Assembly: GCF_002028545.1 (NCBI RefSeq)
Contig: NZ_MWPQ01000001.1
Location: 1 to 64,000, forward strand
Source of the DNA: Nitrobacter vulgaris
GTDB taxonomy: Bacteria > Pseudomonadota > Alphaproteobacteria > Rhizobiales > Xanthobacteraceae
DNA length: 64,000 nt
Direction of reading: 5' to 3'
The first letter of the stretch is position 1; each line of letters begins with the position of its first letter. A program made the position numbers and the translations under genes. The notes under the pieces were generated by a model. It worked only from the letters and a program-made list of their open reading frames with translations, did no database searches and had not been told where the DNA came from. Below, piece by piece: positions 1 to 9,506 of the stretch.

Positions 1-75
1 CGCCGCTCCGCCAAACGCTAATCCCAGAAACCGGCGGCCAAACCGGCGGCCAGACTGGCCCATCGACATCTTCAT
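1..75 (-). CDS. N-terminal fragment of an exported protein, possibly cytochrome c oxidase subunit II
   Basis: Reading leftward from ATG at 75, 25 codons remain open to the window edge. They encode a basic start (MKMSMGQSGRRFGRRF) followed by a hydrophobic stretch (LGLAFGGAA), which looks like the beginning of a signal peptide or membrane anchor. An AAGGAG-like ribosome site lies about 10 nt upstream. The codons for GRRF-GRRF are a short tandem DNA repeat (ccggcggccaaa twice). In Bradyrhizobium-type genomes the coxB gene lies next to ialB and tldD, so coxB is a reasonable guess from context only. Nothing diagnostic of subunit II is inside the window. Confidence 0.4.
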   Translation of the reverse strand, partial: MKMSMGQSGRRFGRRFLGLAFGGAA

Positions 76-527
76 GCCGCTCGCGCTCCTTGTCATAAAT
101 AAACCCTAAACAAGCCCCTAAGCAGTTCCCGCCGAGGACGAGCCTGCTGCTCCTCTGACGCTTCCGCAAACAGCCTGCGCGCCGTTTAGCTAGAATGCGT
201 CCAAAGCCGCCCCTCTCAAACCATAATTTGTCGCGCCTCGCAAGGACCAAGGACAGCGAGTTGAGCGATGCTTAAAACGGCCGTGCGGCGCGTGGGCTAT
301 AAACGCATCGGGCCGACGACGCGGAGCGAAACACAGGGTTCACGGCAGGACGCCGCTTGACAGGCGGATTGTCCGATGTAGGCACAGGCTCGGCCGCTTC
401 GCAGATTCGGCCGTGGTTCGGGCTAATCCGGGCCGGGACCGCCTTCAAGGCGCCGTCATTGACCGTCAGGCGGCGAGGCATGGTCGAAAGCAGGGGATCG
501 ACCCGGATGGAGCCTTCTAAACAACAT
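76..527. other. Divergent intergenic region between the leftward partial gene and ialB
   Basis: About 450 bases with no convincing gene. It must hold the promoters of the two divergent genes. A TTGACA hexamer lies at 357-362, with a poor -10 match (TAGGCA) 16 nt later; I regard this as a weak candidate promoter for ialB. Short open frames here run antisense to each other and show no protein-like features. Confidence 0.4.
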
Positions 528-1064
528 ATGAGATATGCATTCCCGCGCATGGCGGCTCGGCGGCAGCCGCTCCGCGCTTTGGCGGGCTTCGCCGCCGCAC
601 TTCTCGTGGTCGGCTTTACCAGTGCGGCCGAGGCCCAGGGAGCCGTCAAATCCGTTCATGGCGATTGGCAGATCCGCTGCGATACTCCTCCCGGAGCGAA
701 GGCCGAGCAATGTGCCTTGATCCAGAGCGTGGTGGCGGAGGATCGCTCCAATGCCGGTCTGACCGTGATTGTGCTCAAGACCGCCGACCAAAAAAGCCGG
801 CTGATGCGCGTGGTGGCGCCGCTCGGCGTGTTGCTGCCCTCCGGCCTCGGGCTGAAGCTCGACAACGTCGACGTTGGCCGCGCCGGTTTCGTGCGCTGCC
901 TCCCAAACGGCTGTGTCGCCGAGGTCGTTCTGGACGACAAGCTGCTTGGGCAATTGCGCAGCGCAAAGACGGCGACATTCATCATCTTCGAAACACCCGA
1001 GGAAGGCATTGGCTTTCCACTCAGCCTGAACGGGCTCGGCGAAGGTTACGACAAGCTGCCCTAG
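528..1064 (+). CDS. IalB-family (invasion-associated locus B) exported protein
   Basis: A 178-residue protein with a Sec signal peptide: basic start, hydrophobic core ALAGFAAALLVVGF, and a likely cut after AEA in SAAEAQG. The mature part has the IalB family pattern: HGDWQIRC near its start, a second Cys in EQCALIQ, and a second pair in FVRCLPNGC, so two disulfides are likely in the periplasm. The family is named from Bartonella but is common in free-living Rhizobiales, where its role is unclear. ATG 528 was chosen because it gives a clean signal peptide; an in-frame ATG at 507 is an alternative. It precedes tldD by 150 bases. The TAG stop is followed by AGCCCG, recalling the repeat boundary seen after other genes here. 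Confidence 0.8.
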   Translation: MRYAFPRMAARRQPLRALAGFAAALLVVGFTSAAEAQGAVKSVHGDWQIRCDTPPGAKAEQCALIQSVVAEDRSNAGLTVIVLKTADQKSRLMRVVAPLGVLLPSGLGLKLDNVDVGRAGFVRCLPNGCVAEVVLDDKLLGQLRSAKTATFIIFETPEEGIGFPLSLNGLGEGYDKLP

Positions 1065-1214
1065 AGCCCGAATCTGAAGCTCGCCTCAGCGAGTAGCGCG
1101 ACGCCACTCGAGAAGTTCGGCAGAAAAAGCCTCCCATCTGGCGGTAATCATACCTATCTTGAACTTCTGTCCGCCTGAACCATACGGAACGGGCACGTTG
1201 CATCCGGAGTTCGC

Positions 1215-2642
1215 ATGACCAGCCCCACTAGCACATCTCTGCTCGAACGCGCGGATCTCGACCGCGATTCCGTACGCAACGAAGTTGCGCGGGGCCTCAA
1301 AGGCGCGGACGATGGCGAACTGTTTCTCGAATATAACCAGAGCGAAGCTTTGATGTTCGATAACGGCCGGCTCAAGCAGGCGACCTATGATACCTCGCAA
1401 GGCTTCGGCCTTCGCGCGGTCAAGGACGACGCCGTCGGCTACGCCCATTCGTCCGACGTTTCGCTGCCCGCTCTGATCCGCGCTGCCGATGCCGTCGGCG
1501 CCGTGCGCGGCGGCTATCAGGGCACTTTCGCGGCCGCTCCCTCCCATACTAACGTACGGCTTTACGGCGATGACAATCCGCTCGATGGCCTCGGCTTCGA
1601 GACCAAGGTCAAGCTGCTTGCCGAAATCGACGCCTATGTCCGCGATAAGGATCCGCGGGTGCGTCAGGTGTCCGTCAGCCTCGGGGCGACATGGCAGGTC
1701 GTTGAAATCATGCGGCCGGACGGCGAAAGCTACCGCGATGTCCGTCCGCTGGTGCGAGTGAACATCTCCGTCGTCGCCGGACAGGGCGACCGGCAGGAAA
1801 CCGGCAGCCAGGGCTATGGCGGCCGCGAAGGCTATGCCCGCTTCATCGAGACCAAAGCGTGGCGGTCAGCGGCAGAGGGCGCTATCCGTCAGGCGCTGAT
1901 CAATCTGGAATCGATCCCTGCGCCCGCCGGCGAGATGGACGTGGTGCTCGGCCCGGGCTGGCCCGGCGTGATGCTGCACGAAGCGGTAGGACACGGCCTC
2001 GAAGGCGACTTCAACCGCAAGAAGACGTCCGCTTTCGCGGGGCTGATGGGTCAGCAGGTCGCGGCCAAAGGCGTCACCGTGGTCGACGACGGCACCATTT
2101 CGGCCCGACGGGGCTCCCTTTCCATCGATGACGAGGGCACGCCGACCAACCGCACCGTGCTGATCGAGGACGGCATCCTGGTCGGTTACATGCAGGATCG
2201 TCAGAACGCACGGCTGATGGGAATGAAGCCGACCGGCAATGGCCGCCGTCAGGACTATGCCCACGTACCGATGCCGCGCATGACCAACACCTATATGCCG
2301 GCGGGCGATCGCGATCCGGCGGAAATCCTCGCGTCGGTGAAGAACGGCATCTATGCGGTCAATTTCGGCGGCGGCCAAGTCGACATCACCTCGGGCAAAT
2401 ACGTGTTCCAATGCACCGAGGCCTACCTGATCGAGAACGGCAAGATCGGCGCTCCGCTGAAAGGCGCCATGCTGATCGGCAACGGGCCAACCGATTTGCA
2501 TCGCATCACCATGGTCGGCAACGATGTCGCGCTGGACGACGGCATCGGCACGTGCGGCAAGAACGGTCAGGGCGTACCCGTTGGCGTCGGTCAGCCGACC
2601 TTGCGAATGGAGCGAATAACGGTCGGAGGAACGGGCGGATAA
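1215..2642 (+). CDS. tldD: Metalloprotease TldD
   Basis: A 475-residue protein matching TldD over its whole length. The metal-binding signature HEAVGH lies at residues 255-260, followed by GLEGDFNRKKTS, and the C-terminal part has the family motifs GGGQVDITSGKYVFQ and GIGTCGKNGQGVPVGVGQP. TldD pairs with TldE (PmbA) in the cytosol to degrade unfolded or modified peptides; no tldE lies in this window, which is normal because the two genes are usually unlinked. The ATG at 1215 is preceded by a GGAG-like site. Length and motifs are standard and I see no defect. Confidence 0.95.
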   Translation: MTSPTSTSLLERADLDRDSVRNEVARGLKGADDGELFLEYNQSEALMFDNGRLKQATYDTSQGFGLRAVKDDAVGYAHSSDVSLPALIRAADAVGAVRGGYQGTFAAAPSHTNVRLYGDDNPLDGLGFETKVKLLAEIDAYVRDKDPRVRQVSVSLGATWQVVEIMRPDGESYRDVRPLVRVNISVVAGQGDRQETGSQGYGGREGYARFIETKAWRSAAEGAIRQALINLESIPAPAGEMDVVLGPGWPGVMLHEAVGHGLEGDFNRKKTSAFAGLMGQQVAAKGVTVVDDGTISARRGSLSIDDEGTPTNRTVLIEDGILVGYMQDRQNARLMGMKPTGNGRRQDYAHVPMPRMTNTYMPAGDRDPAEILASVKNGIYAVNFGGGQVDITSGKYVFQCTEAYLIENGKIGAPLKGAMLIGNGPTDLHRITMVGNDVALDDGIGTCGKNGQGVPVGVGQPTLRMERITVGGTGG

Positions 2643-2970
2643 CGCGGATACGTCCGCATCCGCCGCGACGCCCATGGCGCCAATGCTCCACATTGTTGTT
2701 TTGACGCGCTTTCTTCACGCGAACTGGAATCCACTTCGCTCGAACGCGATAGCCGCCTGCGACATGAGCAAATGGCGCCGCTCGTCTACATCAAGGATTG
2801 CCGTCAGTACGGCCATCCGCCAACTGGCGGCTCGCGGTCGTAAGTCGCTGTTCCGGGCGACGAACACGCGCGTGTGAACCATATTTCCGATATTCGCTTG
2901 AACCCGAACCCATCATCAGGAACCTAATCGTACAGGTCGCGTTTTTGTTTCTGACTGTGCGTTGGTGGGT
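2643..2970. other. Intergenic region after tldD, holding one repeat copy
   Basis: About 330 bases. Bases 2701-2753 are a diverged copy of the GACGCG...CACTTCGCTCGAA repeat described below. The remainder shows no gene, tRNA or clear terminator. The 3' part just before 2971 is AT-richer and may hold the promoter of the next gene. Confidence 0.5.
2701..2753 (+). repeat. Interspersed repeat, family B, copy 1 (short form)
   Basis: Matches the family B consensus: a GACGCG start, TTCTTCACGCGAAC, CCACTTCGCTCGAA and a CGATAGC end. The end differs from the AACGCTATAG seen in most copies. It has no upstream hairpin module. Confidence 0.7.
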
Positions 2971-3495
2971 ATGATGCCGATCTTCCGTTATTTTGTGGTG
3001 ATGGGTTGCTGCCTTGCAGGCTTGCTTTTTGTCGCTGGTTTGCTGTGGCCCAGTGATCACGTGGAGATTGCTGATAACCGCCCGGCTGCCATAAACGTGG
3101 CAGCATCAACGGCAGAATCCGGATCTGCGAGCCAGGCATCGGCCGCAGGGCAGGCGGTTCTCAATACAATAGATAATTGGCGCCGGTCGGAGAAACGTTT
3201 CGAGCGGGCGAAGCAACATCCCCATCCTGTCGTCTATCCGAACGTCGCCACGCTGGCGCCAACCCCCGATCGTCTGCAGTGGGAACGCCATCTCCGTTAT
3301 CTGCCGGCGGACCACGTCTACGAAGCGCGGGCGGAAATGCCGAAGGAAGCGACCGCGGAACGGTCCAAGGTCGCCGCGAAGCCAGCGACGCGTAAGCATA
3401 TTGCCCATGCCCGCCCGGCAAGGATCGCGCAAGAGGCCGAGCGCCCGCGCTATGCCCGCAACGCCGCGTGGAATCCGTTCGGTCTGTTCGACTGA
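2971..3495 (+). CDS. Hypothetical membrane-anchored protein
   Basis: I do not recognise this protein. From ATG 2971 (a second ATG follows at once) it has about 174 residues. The first 30 form one hydrophobic segment (FRYFVVMGCCLAGLLFVAGLLW), likely a membrane anchor or uncleaved signal. The rest is polar, rich in Ala, Arg and Glu, with no Cys after the anchor and a basic C-terminal third ending NPFGLFD. This looks like a small inner-membrane protein with a periplasmic tail. It sits alone between tldD and a leftward DUF4336 gene, whose 3' end is 25 bases away. Confidence 0.65.
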   Translation: MMPIFRYFVVMGCCLAGLLFVAGLLWPSDHVEIADNRPAAINVAASTAESGSASQASAAGQAVLNTIDNWRRSEKRFERAKQHPHPVVYPNVATLAPTPDRLQWERHLRYLPADHVYEARAEMPKEATAERSKVAAKPATRKHIAHARPARIAQEAERPRYARNAAWNPFGLFD

Positions 3496-3520
3496 TGCCG
3501 GCGGCCTCGCGAGCCCACCG

Positions 3521-4264
3521 TTATCGCAATAGCCACCGGAAGGCGCGGCGTAATTCGTCCGTGCCATTGCAATCGTACCATCGGCCATGGGCCAGAATAA
3601 TCCGCTCCGGATTCCAGTCGATCATAGATTCCACGGCAAACCTCAACCGCGCCTTGTTGCGATAGGATGCACGCATGTCGCGCGGCATCGATCCGTTCGG
3701 GTCCTGCGCGCAGCCGAGCCGCGTCAGCCAGCGCATGAAAACTGAGTGCAGCTTGTGAGGCTCAAAATTCTCGATCAGATCGGTCACCACCAGCGTCCGG
3801 CTCCGGCGATGAAAGAAAACGACTTCCGTCATGTAGCTGCCCTCGACCGGAAGCGTCGCCACGCTGCTGTCCCAGGGGTAACCCCGATCCCGGTCAAGCG
3901 CTTGGCAATCGAAATCGATACGGCTGCCTGCCTGCTCGCGGATGCGCGGCGCGAGATAGACCTCGGTATCAGTAAAGGCGTTGTGCCAGTCCGGAATCCA
4001 CCAGTAGTGGATCCGGTTGGGTCCGATGACCCAGCGCGGCCGGCCGAGGCCTTCGACACTCCGCTTGAGTTCGGGCGTCAGCCGCGTCGGCGAATGGACA
4101 AGCAAATCGCTCCCGATGCGGATGACTGTCATGCGGGTCGAGAACGGCATTTTCAGCAAAGGCGGGCCGAAGAGGATCGTCGGACCATCGACGATCCAGA
4201 CGTCGTCGGCGACGCGCTTAAGCGTGTCGAGCGGCGGATAGGTCGCGGGCGTATCTCGTTCCAT
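3521..4264 (-). CDS. DUF4336 family protein (metallo-hydrolase-like fold)
   Basis: A 247-residue protein. The start VWIVDGPTI...PFSTRMTVIRI, the strand LLVHSPTRL followed by GRPRWVIGPNRIHYWWI, and the late PERIILAHGRW fit the DUF4336 family, which is distantly related to the metallo-beta-lactamase fold. The usual HxHxDH zinc motif is absent: the equivalent place reads GPNRIHYWW. The function is not known. It is convergent with the small membrane protein to its left and divergent from the pirin gene to its right, with one palindromic repeat between the latter two. Confidence 0.75.
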   Translation of the reverse strand: MERDTPATYPPLDTLKRVADDVWIVDGPTILFGPPLLKMPFSTRMTVIRIGSDLLVHSPTRLTPELKRSVEGLGRPRWVIGPNRIHYWWIPDWHNAFTDTEVYLAPRIREQAGSRIDFDCQALDRDRGYPWDSSVATLPVEGSYMTEVVFFHRRSRTLVVTDLIENFEPHKLHSVFMRWLTRLGCAQDPNGSMPRDMRASYRNKARLRFAVESMIDWNPERIILAHGRWYDCNGTDELRRAFRWLLR

Positions 4265-4430
4265 GGCACGACTGTCCAGCGCATCCCAAAACTGACCAAT
4301 CTTCGGGCAAGATTACGCTCACCCAACGGACAAGAACAAAGTTTGATCCAGTGAACGACGGCTTCGTGAAGCCGGAATTGAAGTCCATTCTCTCCCGCGC
4401 GGTTGTCAACCGACCGACCGCGATAATTCA

Positions 4431-4479
4431 GAGCATGATCCCGAGAAGTAGAAACCGGTTTTCGGACAAGATCATGCTC
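4431..4479. repeat. Palindromic repeat, family A, copy 1
   Basis: A 49-bp element with terminal inverted repeats GAGCATGATC / GATCATGCTC and a centre AAGTAGAAACCGGTT followed by TTCGGA. It lies between the divergent DUF4336 and pirin genes. Three further copies are at 10001, 24233 and 36174. Confidence 0.85.
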
Positions 4480-4561
4480 AGTCAAAGAATCAAAAGAGTT
4501 TGATTTCAACGCAGCTGAATCGACCTTTAGGGTTCAATCGTTATTGTCTGATGGAGACATC

Positions 4562-5482
4562 ATGAGCTGGCTTCCTTCCAACGACCCCACCCTCGGCGAT
4601 CCCAAATCCTGCGATGCGCTCGAACTTGTCATCGTGCCGCGCACCCGAGATCTCGGCGACGGATTCGCCGTGCGCCGGGCGCTGCCTCATGGCAGGCGAC
4701 AGATGGTCGGCCCGTTCATCTTCTTCGACCATTTCGGTCCGGTGCAGTTCGTCTCCGGCAAGGGCATGGACGTGCGGCCGCATCCGCATATCGGACTGGC
4801 CACCGTCACTTACCTGTTCGACGGCAGCATCATGCACCGCGACAGCGAAGGTAACATCCAGGAAATCCAGCCGGGCGCCATGAACCTGATGACCGCGGGT
4901 CGCGGCATCGCACATTCCGAACGCACGCCCGACGCGCAGCGTGCCAGCGGGCAGATGATGCTCGGCCTGCAAAGCTGGATAGCGCTGCCGAACGACAAGG
5001 AGGAGATCGCGCCGTCCTTCCAGCACTACGGCGCTGCCAGCCTGCCAACGGTGCAGGACAAGGGATTCCGCGCCCGTATCATCGCCGGCCGTTCGTTTGG
5101 CGCAACCTCGCCGGTCGAGATGGTGTCACCGTGGTTCTACGTCGAGGTCGCTCTCGAGGCCGGCATGAGCGTGCCGCTCGACGCGGACCACGAAGAGCGC
5201 GCGATCTATATCGTTGACGGCGAGATCGAGATCGCGGGCGACCGATACGAAGCGCCGCAGCTGCTGATTTTTCGTCCCGGCGACCGCATCACGGTACGCG
5301 CGACAAAGCCGGCGCGTATGATGTTCCTTGGCGGCGACGCGCTCGAAGGACCGCGGCACATCTGGTGGAATTTCGTCTCCTCGAGCAAGGAGCGTATCGA
5401 ACAGGCAAAGCAGGACTGGAAAACCGGCCACTTCGCACCCGTGCCGAACGAGCACGAGTTCATTCCGTTGCCGGAAAACTGA
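4562..5482 (+). CDS. Pirin family protein
   Basis: A 306-residue bicupin. The pirin metal site is present: HPHIGL near residue 73 and GIAHSERT near residue 115 supply His-x-His and His-x-Glu ligands. The first cupin begins RRALPHGRRQMVGPFIFFDHFGP, a typical pirin start. Some bacterial pirins have quercetin dioxygenase activity and others bind metabolic enzymes, so a substrate cannot be assigned. ATG 4562 was chosen because GGAG lies 6-9 nt upstream; a TTG six codons earlier is unlikely. The C-terminus ends just before repeat family B copy 2. Confidence 0.9.
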   Translation: MSWLPSNDPTLGDPKSCDALELVIVPRTRDLGDGFAVRRALPHGRRQMVGPFIFFDHFGPVQFVSGKGMDVRPHPHIGLATVTYLFDGSIMHRDSEGNIQEIQPGAMNLMTAGRGIAHSERTPDAQRASGQMMLGLQSWIALPNDKEEIAPSFQHYGAASLPTVQDKGFRARIIAGRSFGATSPVEMVSPWFYVEVALEAGMSVPLDADHEERAIYIVDGEIEIAGDRYEAPQLLIFRPGDRITVRATKPARMMFLGGDALEGPRHIWWNFVSSSKERIEQAKQDWKTGHFAPVPNEHEFIPLPEN

Positions 5483-5490
5483 TCTTTATG

Positions 5491-5545
5491 TTGACGCGTT
5501 TTCGTTACGCGAACAGGTCACCACTTCGCTTGAAAACGCTATGGC
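5491..5545 (+). repeat. Interspersed repeat, family B, copy 2 (short form)
   Basis: Reads GACGCGTTTTCGTTACGCGAAC, then CCACTTCGCTTGAAAACGCTATGGC. It fills the gap between the convergent pirin and PfkB genes and ends directly against the stop codon of the leftward PfkB gene at 5546-5548. Confidence 0.8.
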
Positions 5546-6547
5546 CTACACCGGCAAGCCGTTCGCTTGTGCCAGTTCCTTGAGCGACACCTGCGGCCGT
5601 GCGCCGATGTGCTGAATGACCTCTGCCGCGGCGAGCGCGCCGAGCCGCCCCGCGTCTTCGTGGCTCGCGCCGCGCACCAGCCCAAACAGGAAACCGGCGG
5701 CGAACAAATCGCCGGCTCCCGTGGTGTCGACCAACGTGTCGATGGAGCACGCCGGGACCGCCGTTGTTTCATCCTTCGTCACGACGACGCAGCCCTTCTC
5801 GCTGCGGGTGACGATGCCGAGCGCAATGTCCTCGCGCAATTGCGCCAGCGCCGTTTCGAAGTCGGAGGTCTGGTAGAGCGAATGCAGTTCGGTCTCGTTG
5901 GCGAAGATCAGATCGACGGCGCCGCTTCGCATCAATTGCAGAAATTCGTCCCGGTAGCGATCGACGCAGAACGCATCCGATAAGGTCAGCGCGACTTGTC
6001 GCTTGGCGTCATGCGCGATCTGCGATGCCTTGAGAAACGCCTCCTTGGCGGCTTTGGGGTCCCACAGATAGCCCTCGAGATAGAGGATCGACGCGGCGGC
6101 GACGGTGTCCGGATCGATGTCCGCCGGCGACAGATCCTGAGCCGCGCCAAGATAGGTATTCATGGTGCGCTCGCCGTCCGGCGTCACCAGTATGTAGGAA
6201 CAGCCGGTGGCGGAGCCGTCGGATGCTGGCGGCGTATCGAAGGCCACCTTGGCGGCCCGAATATCATGGGTATAGAGACGGCCGATTTGATCGTCCTTCA
6301 CCTTGCCAACATAGGCGGTGCGAGCCCCGAACCCCGCAAGACCGACGATGGTATTTGCGGCCGAGCCGCCCGACATCTCGGTCGCGGGTCCCATGTCGGC
6401 ATAGATCGAGGCCGCGCGCGCCTCGTCGATCAACGCCATGCCGCCCTTGGTCATGCCGTGGGCGGCGAGAAAGCCCTCATCGGTCCGCACCAGAACATCG
6501 AAAATCGCATTGCCGATCGCAAGCACGTCGTATTTCGCTGCAGTCAT
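5546..6547 (-). CDS. PfkB-family sugar/adenosine kinase
   Basis: A 333-residue ribokinase-fold enzyme. Near the N-terminus it has AIGNAIFDVL, then the substrate region SGGSAANTIVGLAGFG (PfkB signature 1). At the C-terminal end it has DTTGAGDLFAAGF, which carries the catalytic Asp and the anion hole (PfkB signature 2). Members with this sequence in Rhizobiales are usually annotated adenosine kinase, which converts adenosine to AMP with ATP; the substrate cannot be proven from sequence. It is a single-gene leftward unit, divergent from murJ (121 bp apart). Confidence 0.85.
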   Translation of the reverse strand: MTAAKYDVLAIGNAIFDVLVRTDEGFLAAHGMTKGGMALIDEARAASIYADMGPATEMSGGSAANTIVGLAGFGARTAYVGKVKDDQIGRLYTHDIRAAKVAFDTPPASDGSATGCSYILVTPDGERTMNTYLGAAQDLSPADIDPDTVAAASILYLEGYLWDPKAAKEAFLKASQIAHDAKRQVALTLSDAFCVDRYRDEFLQLMRSGAVDLIFANETELHSLYQTSDFETALAQLREDIALGIVTRSEKGCVVVTKDETTAVPACSIDTLVDTTGAGDLFAAGFLFGLVRGASHEDAGRLGALAAAEVIQHIGARPQVSLKELAQANGLPV

Positions 6548-6668
6548 TAAGAATATCCTGTCGCGGCAATTGCGGTAAAGCGAGGAATCCGGTCAGACTC
6601 CTGACCTGTGAAGGTGCCGCGTATCACGGCACCTCCATGCCATCAAGCACGGTACGGCCAACCTCGCC

Positions 6669-8228
6669 ATGATCCGCTCCGTCCTCACAGTCTCCTCAGG
6701 CACCCTGGCCTCGCGGCTGCTTGGTTTCGCGCGCGATGCGCTGACCGCGGCGCTGCTCGGCGCGGGCCCGGTCGCCGACGCTTTTCTGATGGCGTTTCAG
6801 CTCATCAACGTGATCCGCCGGATGCTCGGTGAAGGTGCCCTGAATGCGGCGCTGGTGCCGGCGTGGATGCGCCTGCGCGACGGTAGCGGCCTTGCCGCCG
6901 CATCGGCCTTCGCCGGCAACGTGCTCGCAACCGTGAGCGCGATGCTGATTGCGCTGGCCGTGATCGCCGGCGTGGCGATGCCGCTTCTCATGAGGGTGCT
7001 CGCGCCGGGTTTTGTCGGCAGCGAGAGCTTGCAACTCGTCGTCACCGACGCACGGCTGATGCTGCCCTATCTCGCTTTCGCAGGTCCCGCGACCGTCATC
7101 ATGAGCCTGCTGAACGCCCGGCATCGCTTCGCGATCACCGCGTTCTCGCCGCTGCTGTTCAATGTCGCCCTGATCCTCGTCGCGGTGCTGCTGCTGTCGT
7201 TGCATCAGGACTCACATTTTGCCGCAGTGGTGATGGCGACAACCGTCGGCGTCGCGGGATTGCTGCAACTCGCGGTGCTTGCGCTCCTGACTCGCCGCGA
7301 CGATCTCGCAAGTCCCTTACGAATATCGCTCGATCCCGGAATGCGGGATTTTGCCCGTAAGGCCGTCCCCGGCATGATCGCGAATTCAGGGCCGCAACTG
7401 CTGATCTTAGCCGGCGCAATCGTCGCGTCGACATCGCCGTCGGCCGTGTCGTGGCTTTACTTCGCAAACCGCCTGATCGAGTTGCCGCTGGGAATGATTG
7501 GCGTCGCCATCTCCACCGTGCTGGTGCCCGAAATGACCCAAGCCCTCAACAAGGGCGACAGAGCGGCGATGGTCAATGCCGAGTCACGCGGGATCGAACT
7601 GGCGGGAGCTCTCGCCTTGCCCGCGGCGGTCGGCTTGATCGTCCTCAGCGAGCCGATCGTGCGGGTGCTGTTCGAGCACGGCGCGTTTACCGCGGCCGAC
7701 ACGAGCGCAACGGCGCTCGCGCTGGGCTGTCTTGGCTTCGGCCTTCCCGCCTATGTGCTGATCAAGGCGCTGTCTCCGGCGTTCTTCGCACGCGGCAATA
7801 CAATGACGCCGCTTATGGCCACACTGAGGGGCGTGGCGGTCGCGATGGTACTCGCGTTCGTATTCGGACGGCTGTTCGGGGTCGCGGGAATAGCTGTCGC
7901 CGTCGCGCTCGGTGCATGGAGCAATGCGGTGAGTCTCGTCCGCAGCATTGCTGGTACCTTTGGATTTTCCATCGATGCCGAAGCGCGCCGGCGTCTGCCG
8001 CGCATCGGGCTGGCGGCGCTCGTGATGGGCGGCGTTTTGTGGTTCGCTGGTCGGCTACTATACCCAATGTCCAGCGTGCACGGGTTGCTCCAGGCCGCCA
8101 CGCTGGTCGTCCTGATCGCCGCAGGCGTCGTGATCTACGGCCTGCTGCTGTTGACGTTCAGGGTCATCGATCGGAACGACATACAAGCCGCGCTGATGCG
8201 ATCGCGATCCGGCGACTTGCGCGCTTAG
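6669..8228 (+). CDS. murJ: Lipid II flippase MurJ (MviN)
   Basis: A 519-residue integral membrane protein with about 14 hydrophobic segments. The first segment contains SGTLASRLLGFARDALTAALLGAGPVADAF, the conserved MviN/MurJ N-terminal region with the essential arginines. It moves lipid-linked peptidoglycan precursor across the inner membrane. Length is normal. It lies 99 bases before trpS, the usual alphaproteobacterial arrangement, and the two may be co-transcribed. Confidence 0.95.
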   Translation: MIRSVLTVSSGTLASRLLGFARDALTAALLGAGPVADAFLMAFQLINVIRRMLGEGALNAALVPAWMRLRDGSGLAAASAFAGNVLATVSAMLIALAVIAGVAMPLLMRVLAPGFVGSESLQLVVTDARLMLPYLAFAGPATVIMSLLNARHRFAITAFSPLLFNVALILVAVLLLSLHQDSHFAAVVMATTVGVAGLLQLAVLALLTRRDDLASPLRISLDPGMRDFARKAVPGMIANSGPQLLILAGAIVASTSPSAVSWLYFANRLIELPLGMIGVAISTVLVPEMTQALNKGDRAAMVNAESRGIELAGALALPAAVGLIVLSEPIVRVLFEHGAFTAADTSATALALGCLGFGLPAYVLIKALSPAFFARGNTMTPLMATLRGVAVAMVLAFVFGRLFGVAGIAVAVALGAWSNAVSLVRSIAGTFGFSIDAEARRRLPRIGLAALVMGGVLWFAGRLLYPMSSVHGLLQAATLVVLIAAGVVIYGLLLLTFRVIDRNDIQAALMRSRSGDLRA

Positions 8229-8327
8229 ATTCCGCGTGGCAATGGACGGCGCGCCGGACCGAAGGCATGAGCCCCGCGTTTCGCCGCATGTTTTCCGAAT
8301 CGCGCGCGGGCAAGCAGGAACCAAACG

Positions 8328-9371
8328 ATGACGACACGGGTTTTTTCAGGCGTTCAGCCGACCGGCAATCTGCATCTCGGCAATTACCTCGGCGCCATCG
8401 TTAATTTCGTAAAATTGCAGGCTGACCACGAGTGTCTCTATTGCGTGGTCGATCTTCATGCCATCACCGTGCCCGTCGCCGTCTGGGGCGGGCCCAATGA
8501 GCTCCGCCGCGCCACCCGCGAAGTGACGGCAGCCTTTATCGCGAGCGGGATCGATCCGAAGCAGCACATCATCTTCAACCAAAGTCAGGTGGCCGGGCAC
8601 GCCGAATTGACGTGGGTGCTCAACTGCGTGGCGCGGCTCGGCTGGCTCAACCGCATGACCCAGTTCAAGGAAAAGGCCGGCAAGGATCGCGAGAACGCGT
8701 CGGTCGGGCTTTACGATTACCCGGTTCTGATGGCGTCGGATATCCTGGTCTATCGCGCGACGCACGTTCCGGTCGGCGAGGATCAGAAACAGCACCTCGA
8801 ACTCAGCCGCGACATCGCGCAGAAATTCAACAACGACTTTTCGGAGTCGATCGCCGCCAACGGTCATGGCGACACATTTTTTCCGCTGCCGGAGCCCGTG
8901 ATCACGGGGCCTGCGACGCGGGTGATGAGCCTGCGCGACGGCACCAAGAAAATGTCCAAGTCGGATCCGTCCGATTATTCGCGCATCAATCTGACTGACG
9001 ACGCCGATGCCATCGCGCAAAAGATCCGTAAGGCCAAGACCGATCCGGAACCTCTGCCGTCGGAGGAAAAGGGGCTGGAAAACCGCCCCGAGGCCGACAA
9101 CCTGGTCGGCATCTATGCGGCGCTCTCAGGGAAGCCCAAATCCGCGCTCCTCGCAGAGTTCGGTGGCGCGCAGTTCTCGAGCTTCAAATCCAACCTCGTC
9201 GATCTCGCGGTCGCAAAGCTATCGCCGATCGCTCGCGAGATGAAACGGCTCACCGACGATCCGGCCCATGTCGACCAGATTCTGATCGAGGGCGCCGAGC
9301 GTGCCAGCGTGATCGCATCGGAGACCATGGACGCGGTGAAGGACATCGTCGGTTTCATCCGCGGGCGCTAA
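8328..9371 (+). CDS. trpS: Tryptophanyl-tRNA synthetase
   Basis: A 347-residue class I aminoacyl-tRNA synthetase. The HIGH-type motif is [12 protein letters not shown] (residues 11-22) and the KMSKS loop is at about residues 208-213 (KKMSKSDPS). The tRNA and Trp binding core [26 protein letters not shown] is intact. It charges tRNA-Trp in the cytosol. A family B repeat copy begins immediately after its stop. Confidence 0.97.
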   Translation: MTTRVFSGVQPTGNLHLGNYLGAIVNFVKLQADHECLYCVVDLHAITVPVAVWGGPNELRRATREVTAAFIASGIDPKQHIIFNQSQVAGHAELTWVLNCVARLGWLNRMTQFKEKAGKDRENASVGLYDYPVLMASDILVYRATHVPVGEDQKQHLELSRDIAQKFNNDFSESIAANGHGDTFFPLPEPVITGPATRVMSLRDGTKKMSKSDPSDYSRINLTDDADAIAQKIRKAKTDPEPLPSEEKGLENRPEADNLVGIYAALSGKPKSALLAEFGGAQFSSFKSNLVDLAVAKLSPIAREMKRLTDDPAHVDQILIEGAERASVIASETMDAVKDIVGFIRGR

Positions 9372-9372
9372 A

Positions 9373-9420
9373 GCCTTTCCGTTTGCGAACCGATATCCAC
9401 TTCGCTCGAAAACGCTATAG
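9373..9420 (+). repeat. Interspersed repeat, family B, copy 3 (truncated left end)
   Basis: Keeps the right half (GCGAACCGATATCCACTTCG, then CTCGAAAACGCTATAG) but has lost the GACGCGTTTTCTTCACG left part. It begins 2 bases after the trpS stop codon. Confidence 0.75.
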
Positions 9421-9506
9421 TATGTCGCGGTCCGGAACCTGCTTGTCGAGGCAGCCGGTGCCGTGGCAGCATAGCGACGGGTTGCTGATTCAGCATCGGG
9501 ACATGC

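Noticed and set aside
357-384. TTGACA element as a firm ialB promoter
   Set aside because: The -10 partner (TAGGCA, 16-bp spacer) is poor; kept only as a weak candidate.
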